A stretch of DNA of 64,000 nt from Abelmoschus esculentus (Eukaryota > Streptophyta > Magnoliopsida > Malvales > Malvaceae), in the NCBI GenBank assembly GCA_035048815.1, contig JAUCBN010000046.1:10208999-10272998 (forward strand), in the 5' to 3' direction. Below the pieces are notes generated by a model. The model did not search any database. It saw nothing but the letters and a program-made list of their open reading frames with translations, and was not told the origin of the DNA. Positions within the stretch are counted from its first letter, which is position 1; each line of letters begins with the position of its first letter. Positions 44,521 through 54,600 of the stretch are shown here, piece by piece. Position numbers and translations under genes: made by a program.

Positions 44521-45411
44521 TAGCATGAAAATAAATTAGTTTAGATTTCGATAAATATAAACTTTCATTTAAGCATTCGTATAAAAATAACTCAAAAAAA
44601 AAACAATTCGGGTTTGAATTTTGAAAAACAGACAACGTCATCGAACTCAGAACGTCAAAAAAATAAAGTGGGCTCGGGTAGAAAAAAGTCAACATTGACG
44701 TTAGCATTGGTCAACGTTGATATCAGCAGGTCAATGTTGACGTCATAAGGTTAACGATTCAAAGTGTCAAACATGTCGATCAACATTTTTCGATTAAATC
44801 TGGAATTTCCCAAAAAAAAAATGGGTTTTCTATATCCAAATTTTCTAGTTTTCCCCCACACGATCCCCCTCTTCGATTCCGAGATTAAAAACCTCAATTT
44901 TGATTCAAAACTCGATCTAAACACTTACAGAAACACCATTTAACAACCAAACAACAACAAAAGTCCCAACAAAATTCATATCTAATTTCAAAATATCTTT
45001 CCCTATCCTCTTATTCAAAACCGAAAATAACCAAAGATAAAGAATACATGATCTTACCAACACTCAAAAACAAAGTAAGGAATTGAACCGAGATGTTTTT
45101 CCGAAATTTAGGCAAAGAAAAAAAAAGATGAAAGAGTTGATTTAAGGGGAAAAGAAACTGAAGAGAAAGATGGGTTTGAAATCGATAAGAGGGAATAAAA
45201 ACCACCTAAGGAGAAAATGGGGTAAATTACCCAACAAGGGTCCCCATTTTCTCAGATCTCACAAAACATCCCTCAAATTTTCAGAAATTACAAAGCAACC
45301 CCCAAATCTCAATTAGGTTTAGAATATGATAATCCCTAAATTTTAGGGTTTCAAAATTAGGGATTTAGAGAATTTAGGGTTTTTGAAAAAGACCAAAAAT
45401 GAGGTGTTACA
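44520..45411 (-). mobile_element. Gypsy 5' LTR, truncated
   Basis: Collinear with 35500-36345: 'TTAGATT(C/T)CGATAAA', W-box dyads (44690-44760), 'TTCAAAACCGAAAATAACCA' and the end AATTTAGGGTTTTTGAAAA..GTGTTACA. The 3' half of this LTR is missing. Confidence 0.75.
44686..44765 (-). repeat. W-box dyad cluster, 5' LTR copy
   Basis: GTCAACATTGAC, GTCAACGTTGAT and GTCAATGTTGAC with start-to-start spacing of 22 and 20 bp, separated by TTAGCATTG and ATCAGCAG. Confidence 0.7.
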
Positions 45412-45672
45412 AATAAACTTAATGAATTTCTTTTTAGATTGTCACTTTGAATTTCACCTCTTTAATTTTTTGTTTTGCATATGAGAACAGTGGTGTATTT
45501 TTGTATGCTATTGAAGCACATTTTAAGATTTGATGGTATAAGTTTTTATATGAAATTTATTTAGTTATTTTGTTGATCTACCTATTATTTAGATCTTTAA
45601 ATTGGTGTTCTCAATCGTCACATACATATTTTATCTCTAAATGATATTTATTTAATTATATTTGATTTCTCT

Positions 45673-48600
45673 TTAATAGGCTGGCATGGCAGCGTTATAT
45701 AGAAGATGTGTTGCCAGTTCTTCAAGTTGCCATCTACTGGTACCATAATCCCACTCATTGCTACCAATCATCCTTTCCATTGCCAGATATCTCCCATTAG
45801 TTTCATTCCGCGGCATAATTTCATTAATTCTATCACCAGAATCATCATTTTCTTGGGAAACAATCATTCCCATCCTTTCCAGTAGCAAGTCAAAGTCATC
45901 TTCGCTTTTCACCAAGCTAAGCCGTACGTATCTACTTTCAGTCCCGAACAAGCTACCATCACGTCCTGTTACATTGACTGAGTTTAGCACCGCATTGCAA
46001 TCTTTATCTTCTTCTCTTTCACACTTGAGCCATGCAAAAGCTGCCACCAAAAAAAGATATTATACATATAACTTTTATGTTCACAACTCATTTTTCGGTT
46101 ATTGTATTTGGTATTTATTATTTGAAGTTACCTGGTGTAGGTTTTCTGAGTTTCTGGGAGAAAGAGCAGCGTTGGGGCTTAAGCTCCTGGATTGAGAATC
46201 GCTTAGACGTGGATATGGTTTGCTCAACTTTTTCCAGCGGATGCTCATTGTTGTGTATCCGAAGTTAAAAATTTTCTTTCCTTCGTTTTCGATGACGAGT
46301 TTTAGTAGCTTCAGAACTCGTAGCTGAGTCTCTCTAGGAACTCCATAGGTAATTAGACTCATATACTTGAGCATTCTTTGATACACAGACTCATCTTTTA
46401 TGATGGCCCATCTGAGGATACAAAAATACATCATTCAAGTATGCACACCCAGGGAAAAAAATTAAGAATACTTTAATCTAAAATTTTATTTTAAAATATA
46501 AGTAATTCTCAATTATATTTTGGATCTAAGTCAATTTTTATAGTGTAGGTAAAAGAATTTTATGTGCACATGGAGTTCTTCTCTCAAATTTTACAAAAAA
46601 ATATTAAAAAAATAAAGAACGTCATCATGACATCCTTCCCCCCAAGTTGTCATTTGTGAGTGGTGTTCTCCCATTATAGCTTTTAATTCTAAAATAAACT
46701 TTAAACGACCCTGTTTTCTCAAATAAAAACTTTAAATGACTTATATGTCCAACAGAACCCAAATTAAGGCTTTAAAAACAAACATTATAAATTATGTACT
46801 ATTTTAAAATAGATAATTTTTGGTTTAAGGGTCAAAAAAGCTTTTGAACTATTTCAAAAAAAAAAAAATCAATTAAGCCCTTAATTTTTTTTTACCAAAT
46901 TATTCCCTTGAAAAAGAAATCTAATCAATTAATCCCTTAAACTAAGAAATTGAATCAATTAAGTCCTTTGACCAATTTTGACCATTAAATTTGAACAGTT
47001 TTTTTATTCATTGTTACAGTGCGTCGTGTCACAATGTTTTCACTTGATTTTTTTTAATTTTTATTTTATTTAAAAAATTCTTTAAATATTATAAAATTTT
47101 AAAAAACTCTTAAAATTTGTAAAAAAAATATTTTTTGAATTTTTTTTAAATGAAACATGATAGAATTGTACTGTATCATGTGGCGATAATATATGAAGAA
47201 AAAAAAATTAAGATTTAATAGTCAAAATTAGTCAAAGGTCTTAATTGATTTAGTTTCTTGGTTTAAGGGCTTAATTGATTAAATTTTTCAGAATAAGGGC
47301 TTAATTGAGTGCAAAAAATGTTTAAGGGTTTAATTGATTTTTTTCTAAAGTTTAATAATGACTTCTTTGACCCTTGAGCCATATTTTTTATGCACCATAG
47401 TGAATTTTTTTCTCAATCGAACTTTTCTAAATTCTAAACACTAAATTTTAACTCATGAATTTTAATCTTTAAATCATAAAATATATTCTCAAACCTTAAA
47501 ACTTTATCATTTACATTAAAACTCTAAATTGATTATCTCGAAATCCTATAAATTTTGTGTTTGTGAAAACTTTTTTCCATTACCATAATAATCTTTTTAA
47601 AATGTAGTTTTTTATATTTTATATTTTAAAAAAATGATTTTTATATTATTTTTATTTAAAAATCTAGGCTTATTTCATAGGTTTTTGCTAGATTTTATTA
47701 TTAACGATTGGCTCGACAATTAAAATGAAAGTAAATTAACTTTTTCGGTCATCTTCTTATTGTGTTTTACAATTTGACCCTAAAAATATATAAAGTAATA
47801 TGATTGGAAAAAAATATATTATTTAATTAATGATGATTTTTATTTATTTAAAGATAAGGTTTAAATTAAAAAAAAATTATAAATGTTATAAACAGTTATT
47901 TGTACCTTTTATAGTTATAAATTCATCAATTAACAATAAAACTAAACAGTAAACCAAATTTTGTAAATAAAAAAATAGTTTAGAGACTCAATTTCAAGAA
48001 AATAAAGTATTGAACTAAATTTTATATTTGAAAACAGTACAAATCCCCTTGCATATTTAAAACAAAAAGGAAATGATGAAAAGTTAGTAAGGATGGGAGC
48101 TATAGTTACCCAAATCTGCTTCCGCCATGTCCAGTAAGCTTAGAGAGGGTGAAAATCATGAGATCTTCATCTACAGGAGCTGGTACTGCTGTATAATGAG
48201 GCCAATAGTAAGCAAGATCATGTATCGTCTTCACAGATTGTCCTTCAAGTACTGCCTTCTTTAATTGTCCGTCAGGATTGTTTGGTGAAGTCACAAGCTC
48301 GATGAAATTCCCCTCAGAAACACTTCTGTTTTTGTACAATGAAGCATCTCCTTCAAACTTGTAATCCTGAGAGTTGAAAAACTCAGTTTGTTCCCTGTAA
48401 ACCTGTAGGCGCCAACATGAATGGATTTGGACGTTAAATCGACTGATTATGGCCATTAAATCTTCGTCTGCTGTGTTTGGATCTTACCGGATAGTATGGA
48501 GTTGAAGCAACGACTCTCGAAGGAGAAAATGGATCGTTCGTGGTGGCGGAGAGTGCATGCACGGCGGCATGAAGAAGTTGTGTAGCGCCGCCACCGAATA

Positions 48601-49148
48601 CGATGTATCTCCCATCGGTCACTGCATTTCCGACAACTTCATGAAGCCTACGGATTAAAGCGACGAGTTCTTTAGAAACGAGTGAACCGTCGTTGAATTC
48701 GTAGCTCATCCGATGCCATCCGGGTACAACAATAGTGCTACTAGCAGCATGTTTAACCCAAAATGGCTCTAAGAACTTAGGGTCTCCACTGGAACAAGTG
48801 AGTGAACAATACAATGTTAATGACATTAATCGTACGCAAGCAAACTGAATTGAAATAGTGGTGTGCGGTCGATTACCTATTGGCGTCGGCGATACATTCG
48901 GGTAAGAAGACGGAGCAACGAGGGCCTCCATAGCATGCATTGCACTCACAAACAGGTTTTCCATCAAGGATCGATCCATCCAAGAAAGCTTGTCCGTGCC
49001 CTGAACATGAGATGGACGCCACAGATTCAACTTCAGCAGCCGCAGTTCGAGTCCAACTTTGCTCCCACCCGCCACGGGAGTACAAGCTAACAAACAACAA
49101 CAGGTTAAGTAGGATGGAACAACCGAGCAAAACGGTGATCGTAGCCAT
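45673..49148 (-). CDS. Alliinase/tryptophan aminotransferase-related (TAR3/4-like) protein, with a 1-bp frameshift
   Basis: Five exons on the minus strand: 49148-48877, 48788-48488, 48402-48110, 46411-46132 and 46040-45673, all GT/AG. Residues about 5-24 form a signal anchor. A Cys-rich EGF-alliinase domain (CSGHGQAFLDG, CECNACYGGPRCS, about residues 48-80) is followed by the PLP-dependent alliinase C-domain: FGGGATQLLHAA, SPNNPDG, DLAYYWPHY and the PLP-lysine box TLSKLTGHGGSRFG (Lys about 279). Having the EGF domain places it with TAR3/TAR4 and alliinases rather than TAA1/TAR2; the substrate is unknown. Exon 4 has lost one base near 46217-46221: the frame entering (TTMSIRWKKLS) and the frame leaving (KRFSIQ..KPTPAFAWLK) differ. 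Total exon length is 1514 nt, one short of a multiple of three. It is either a sequencing error or a recent inactivation, since everything else is intact. Confidence 0.9.
46829..47373. mobile_element. Foldback MITE in intron 3 of the TAR-like gene
   Basis: The left end GGGTCAAAAAAG and right end CTTCTTTGACCC are inverted, and the arms match over about 210 bp. Each arm contains three spaced TCAATTAAGCCC/TTAATCAATTAA units. No transposase and no clear target duplication (TTGGTTTAA against TTGAGCCAT). It accounts for about a third of the 1.7-kb intron. Confidence 0.8.
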
Positions 49149-49235
49149 GTGTTTTGCCTCTTTAATTGTTTAGTTGGGTAAGGCTACAAGGTTTAGGTAT
49201 GTGCGTGTGATTTGCAGGAAAAATGATAGCAGCTG

Positions 49236-49245
49236 CTTTATATAG
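49236..49245 (-). promoter_or_regulatory. TATA box of the TAR-like gene
   Basis: The minus strand reads CTATATAAAG about 90 bp upstream of the ATG at 49148, a good spacing for a plant core promoter with a short leader. Confidence 0.65.
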
Positions 49246-49249
49246 GAGA

Positions 49250-49720
49250 ATTAATTCTGCTGCTGCTGTTGCTTTTTAAGATCACGTTTAAAATGAAAAT
49301 CAAACCAACCTAGGTTTATTATTATAAGTATCTAAGAGTCCGTTCAAACGCGGTTTAAATGTTCATATGCTATATTTACGGAGTCAGAAACTTTGACAGG
49401 TAATACTATATAATACAATTAAAAAGAAATACTAAACAGTGACTACATTTTTTAAATATAAACAATGACAACAGCATATATATATATATATATAAAAAAG
49501 ACAAAACAGCACAATTATCGGAACTTGTGATCTAATCTCGTACTGATTTAATTAAAAAGTTGGGGTACATCTTAGCTAGGGAAGCCGCGGGTCGGGTGGT
49601 TAGCTTTTGGTCGATCTAAAAGTAATTATTATAAATCCGATTTCGATTGAACTTAATTTTATTCTTTAAAAAATTGAATTCAAAAATTATATATTTTAAC
49701 CCGAATTAAGATCGTTCTAA
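49250..49720. other. Promoter-proximal and intergenic DNA upstream of the TAR-like gene
   Basis: Holds the upstream region of the gene, with a (CTG)-like CTGCTGCTG run near 49258 and a (TA)n run near 49477. No other gene seen. Confidence 0.5.
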
Positions 49721-49985
49721 GGTCAGAAATAAGGGTGATAATGAGGCTGACCAGTTCGTGAGTTACTCGGGCTTGGCTTGGTCAAAGCTAGGTCAAAACT
49801 CGGCTCGAGTGAGCTCGACTAGGACTTGGATTCGGCTCGAGACCTTAATGAGCCGAGTCGAGCCTACCCAAGAGTGAACAAGCTCATAATAATTATATTA
49901 TATATATGATACATATACGTTAAATTAATCTTTTTAGCAAAAAAAAGACAATAAAATAAAATAAGAGAAATCCACTAAAAATAAA

Positions 49986-51381
49986 GGGTAAACTACTTTA
50001 GTGATCACCCAACTAATTGGGATACCTATTTTGGCCACCCAACTAAAGAACTCGTCAATCAAGTCACCCAACTTTTAAACCCTACCTATTTATGTCGCCG
50101 CCGTTAAAATTTAACAGAAAAGATTAACGGCGGTGAAATGGACGTTAATTAAAATACGTAAAATTACACATTTAATCCATCTAATTTATTTATTATTTTA
50201 ATTTAATTATAATTTTAAATTAATAAATAAAATTAATCATCCAATCGTGGTCGGTAAGAAAGAAAAAAAAGAAATAAAATGTTTAGTGCATTTGGCACTT
50301 GAGGGGATTTAAACCCCTAACCTCTTGCAAATAAAGCAAGGGATGAACTGCTCGGCTAATATAATTTTACTAATATGAGATATTCACATGTATTGTTAAA
50401 TAGTTACTTTGTTAGTAAAAGTTTAATCCAACGAATTATAAAATTTTAAATCGATTAATATTTGAATGAAAATATTAAAAGTATTAAATATTTAAATTAA
50501 AATAATAAAATATTTAAAAAAATCAAAATAATTAAATATTTAATATTTAAATGTTAAATATTAAAATATTAAATATTTTAATATTTTTATTTATTATCAT
50601 TCGAATTAAAATATTTGGATATTTAAATTAATATATTAAAATATTTAATATTTAAATTAAAGTATTCATTTATTTAATATTTAATTAAAATATTAATTTT
50701 TTAAATATTTTGATATATTAAATAAAAGTATTCGAATATTTTAATTCAAATATTGAGTATTTAAATATTTTAATTCAAATAATAAATATTTAAATATTTT
50801 AATTCAAATATTAAATATTCAAGTATTTGAATTCAAATTCAAATATTTAATATTTGAATAAGAATTGAATAAGAATCCTATTAATTCCTTTAATAATCTT
50901 TAATTTTTACTAAAAACGTAACTATTTAATACTTTATTTTCGGATTTTATATCCCTTTAATAAATATTTTCACTCAAATATTAATCGATCTAAAATTTTA
51001 TAATTTGTTGCATTAGGCTTTTACTAACAAAGTAATCATTTATTAAATAATTAATATAAATAAATTAATAAATAAATAAAATAAATCATCCAATCTGGTG
51101 ATGACACGTGTCATCAATCGATGGAGTGATTAATTTTATTTATTAATTTAAAATTATGATTAAATTAAAATAATTAATAAATTAGAGGGATTAAATGTGT
51201 AATTTTACAGATTTTAATTAACGTTCACGTCACCATCGTTAACCTTTTCTATTAAATTTTAACGACTGTCACACAAATAGGTAGGGTTTAAAAGTTGGGT
51301 GGCCTAATTGACGAGTGCTTTAGTTGGGTGGCCAAAATAGGTATCTCCAATTAGTTGGGTGGTCACTAGAGTAGTTTACCC
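49986..51381. mobile_element. MULE-type foldback element with perfect 9-bp TSD
   Basis: GGGTAAACTACT at 49986 and AGTAGTTTACCC at 51381, flanked by AAAAATAAA on both sides (49977-49985, 51382-51390). The arms match for about 260 bp at the ends, and matching resumes inwards (50403-50475 with 50968-51038), so the 1396-bp element is one long palindrome with an AT-rich centre. The left arm carries an extra segment with a tRNA-like sequence (50246-50400) that the right arm lacks. No transposase. Confidence 0.9.
50294..50366 (-). other. tRNA-like remnant inside the MULE
   Basis: The minus strand shows an A-box match TAGCCGAGCAGT, a perfect five-pair stem CTTGC/GCAAG around the seven-base loop TTTATTT (anticodon position TAT), a five-base variable loop AGGTT, and a perfect T stem AGGGG/CCCCT around TTTAAAT (B box GGTTTAAATCC). 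The 5' acceptor strand does not pair, so it is not a functional tRNA. It could be a tRNA pseudogene or the head of a SINE. Confidence 0.4.
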
Positions 51382-51611
51382 AAAAATAAATTAACTAAAA
51401 TAAATTGAGTATTTTTTTTCCTTTTCTCACCATTGAATTTCGTTTTGTTGTTAGTTATGAAAAGATTTTTTAACGAGATCTTATCTTTTATAAAAAAATA
51501 TAATAAAATTATCTATTTTGAGTTGAGTTAAGTCGAGTCAAGCCTGACGAGCTTCGAGCCTGAGCCGAGTCTGACCAGACTCGGGATCGACTCGACTCGT
51601 TATCACCCCTA

Positions 51612-51877
51612 GTCAGGACAATAATAAGAGTGGCAGTCCAAGATCCTATATTTTCTAATGCCCACACTTAGAATATATTAGTTAAAGATTTGTAGTGAGT
51701 TTAAAGAATTTTGAGGACCCACCACAATAATTTTTAATATATAGAGAAGATATGATTAAGTTACGTAATGTAAATTTTTTTTAACATGTTTTTTAAGTTT
51801 TACATGTTTTTTTAACATTGTATGACTGAAATAGATGACTTAGATTAATAGTCGGTTATGTAAAGATTATCACTTGA
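51612..51877. other. Intergenic DNA between two hAT-like elements
   Basis: AT-rich, nothing recognised. Confidence 0.4.
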
Positions 51878-53013
51878 TAGAGATGACAATATAATCCAAA
51901 TCCGATCCAAAGAAAAAAATTTGATCCAAATCCGATTAAAAAAGTTCTGAATTCGAATCCAAAAAAGGTCTGAATCCTATTAGGAGATGGATCAGATATA
52001 GATATTCCCATAATCCGATTCAAATTCAATCCGAATCTATATCCGATATAAATCCGACATAAATCCGAATAAAAATATTTAAAATTCTTAGATTTAAAAA
52101 ATATATATTGAAATCCTAATTAAGTTTATATACGGTTAATATTTTAGATGATTAATATCTTCTATAATTCTATTTATGTTTTTCTCTTATTTTTTAGACT
52201 TTTATTGAACTTTAGTCAAACAATAAAAGCTTAATCGTTATAACCTTTTTTTTCTATGTCCAATGCTAATAGTTGAACATTGTGATTATATTTTTAATTT
52301 ATTTCTTTAGATTGTAATATTTATTAGACATTTTTTAATTGTGGTATGAAAAATAGATATATGTTAGTAGACTAGTAAGATAATACTTCCTCTGTCCCAA
52401 AAATAGTGTCCCTTATTTATTTTTTTGGATCAAACTTTTTGAACTTTGACTAATGATTATTTAAAAATTATTATCGGTAAAAATATGAAAAAATATATTT
52501 TAAAAACCTCTAATAGAGTAGATTTCAAATATATATTTTATAAAATCTAATTATTTAAAATATTTAATATAATTATAGTCAAAGTTTAGAAAACTTGACT
52601 TTCAAAAAGTCAGTAAGGGACATTATTGTGGGAAAGAGGGAGCTATTAGTTTATGTAAGGATAATTTATTTATTGTTAATTTTTTATTACAGTTTGAGTT
52701 ATTACTTTAATTTATTTTATACTGGTTTATAATATTTGTTGAGATTTTTTGTGCTATAAATTTAAATATAATTGTTTGATAAAAATTATTTTTTTCATTT
52801 AAAGATATATGTTTGAGTTGTTACTTTAAAAAAAATAATTGAATTTGGACTTTCGGATTTGGATTTGAATTTTAGATGTTTTATTGGATTAGATTTGAAT
52901 TTATGTAAATAGATTTTGATTCGGACTTGGATTCTTTTGAAAGTCCGATTATTAATTGGATAGGATTTGGGCTTTATTAAGTCCGATCCAATTTTGATCC
53001 ATTGTCATCCCTA
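51878..53013. mobile_element. hAT-like non-autonomous element with a Stowaway inside
   Basis: Termini TAGAGATGACAAT (51878) and ATTGTCATCCCTA (53013). Flanking 8-mers TCACTTGA and TCATCTGG match 5/8. The subterminal regions carry many 'AATCCGAT'/'ATCGGA' units in opposite orientation at the two ends. No transposase frame. Confidence 0.7.
52386..52643. mobile_element. Stowaway MITE (Tc1/mariner)
   Basis: The left end CTTCCTCTGTCCCAAAAATA and the right end (complement CTCCCTCTTTCCCACAATAA) are the CTCCCTCCGTCCC-type Stowaway termini, with inner GTGTCCCTTA / TAAGGGACAT. TA dinucleotides flank both sides. About 258 bp. Confidence 0.85.
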
Positions 53014-54600
53014 TCATCTGGGAAGAAAATTGAGAAGTGGGTCATCCATTTCAATCATCCAACGATCCAAAAAACGCATAAAACTTAAAAAAAATTTACA
53101 TTATATAACTTGATCCTATATATATATATGTGAAGCGTTCATAGTGGACAAAGGCTTCAATGTTGAAAAATAGAATATAGGGTTGGATAACCCACATCAC
53201 TATTATTATTTTTTTGGATAATTCATTATTAATTTTAAATTTTAAAATTGAATAATGAAAGAACTCTAGTAGAAAATATTAGTTTACTCTGAATATATTA
53301 ATAAAATATATTGTTTTTGTCATAAATTATTAAGGTCTAAAATTTTGATTCGCTCATATATTACTAAAATCTTATAAATGACCCTGACCCAAATTCATCT
53401 ATAAAAAAATTTAATATTAAAGACTTAATTATAAAAATAATAATTTTAAAGATCTAAATATAAAAAATTAATTAATTTTAGAAACCTAATGGTAAGAAAA
53501 TAATTTCAAAAATTTAATTGTAAAAAACTATAAAGAGGAATATTAATGTAAAATATGTTTAAAAAATATTGGGGGAAATTATAATATTACTCTGAAGTGG
53601 GTTTAAGTTGGATTTTTTTACCCCAACACGAATCTAACATAATCCGACCTTACACTTAATAAATTTCAACTTAACCCAATTTTTCTTAAAAAACTAGTTC
53701 TATCGGATCAAATCAAATTAAAACCTATCAAATTTAGATAAAAAAATCATCTTTAATCTTAGCAACTAATTTGAGTAGTTTATTTAAAAAATTAAAAATT
53801 TATATTTAATTTTTTAAAAGCTATTATGAATTCAAATTAAAATTTTCATAAAAATTAGGGGGTTTAAGTATATTTTTAAAAATCATATCTAATGAGTTTT
53901 TTTATAAAAAATGGAAAAAAAATTATTGAAGATATTTAAAATTTTAAAATATTATAATAACTTTTAAAATTTTTGAAGGGACAAATTAAATGTTTTAAAG
54001 GATGAAATGTAGATCTGTCAAATTTTGGGAGATCCAGACTCAATCGGCTTCCATAAGGGTCCCCCTGTCTGCGGATTAGAATATACTTTATTAAATCACA
54101 AATCATAGTCACAAATCTCGTGTCATTATTACTTTTGAAATTAGTAAAATTTCTTCTTTCTTATCCGTTTTTTTTCCTTTTAGTGTGCTCCATGTATAAC
54201 TTTCATGCCTATTTTCTTTTGTGCAATCATTATATTTATCATTATTTCATAACTAAAATATTTGTAATTATGGCCGCATATAATCTTTAGTTTTTTTTTT
54301 TAAAATTAGTGATCGTGAGTTTGTGTATAAATTTAGTTGGAGGGTTAATTATAAGCGGTGTGGTGATTGTTTATCTCATCTCTTAATCATGAAATTAAGA
54401 GTTTGATTATTATCAATGAGAATGAAATACATTTTATGGTCAGCCGTTTATCTCTTAATGAGAGTACTCATAGCGAGAGAATTAGTTCTTGGTGGTGGAT
54501 ACTAGATTCAAAATAGGAAAATCAACTTAATCATCAGAAGAGCATCCATCTTATCAATCGAGGTGACATCAAATTTAATCTTAATAAAAAAAATCAATAG
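53014..54600. other. AT-rich intergenic DNA, nothing assigned
   Basis: No coding frame, RNA or complete element. Its right part may belong to the gypsy LTR that follows, whose left end I could not place. Confidence 0.4.

Larger units (their letters stand above)
30040..45411 (-). mobile_element. Chromovirus-type gypsy element, 15.4 kb with four nested insertions
   Basis: The outer ends are TGTAACCCC (30040, 3' LTR end on the minus strand) and GAGGTGTTACA (45411, 5' LTR start), with 5-mers AAAAA and AATAA outside, a 4/5 match for a target duplication. On the minus strand the order is 5' LTR (45411 to about 44520, 3' part and gag deleted), protease, RT, RNase H, integrase, polypurine tract (about 36350), 3' LTR. 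Insertions are 42210-44425, 39020-41662, 33078-35298 and 30986-33034. Removing them leaves about 6.2 kb. The pol order RT-RH-INT and the C-terminal motifs fit a Tekay/del-like chromovirus; lineage assigned from recalled motifs. Confidence 0.75.
49730..51611. mobile_element. hAT-like non-autonomous element, host of a MULE insertion
   Basis: Termini TAAGGGTGATAA (49730) and TTATCACCCCTA (51611) are inverted. Flanks GTCAGAAA (49722-49729) and GTCAGGAC (51612-51619) match 6/8, as for a decayed 8-bp hAT duplication. Subterminal CGAGTCGAGC/GCTCGAGC motifs are typical. Without the inserted element it is only about 0.47 kb, with no coding. Confidence 0.75.

Noticed and set aside
45758..46268. Plus-strand open frames of 78-145 codons
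   Set aside because: Antisense shadows of exons 4 and 5 of the TAR-like gene.
46829..47373. Target duplication for the intron MITE
   Set aside because: Flanking TTGGTTTAA and TTGAGCCAT share only three leading bases.
48434..49093. A single 219-codon minus-strand frame as the gene start
   Set aside because: It reads through intron 1 in a frame different from the EGF-alliinase exon; the spliced model gives the conserved protein.
50294..50366. Functional tRNA-Ile(TAT)
   Set aside because: The acceptor stem does not form and the D arm is poor; kept only as a tRNA-like remnant.
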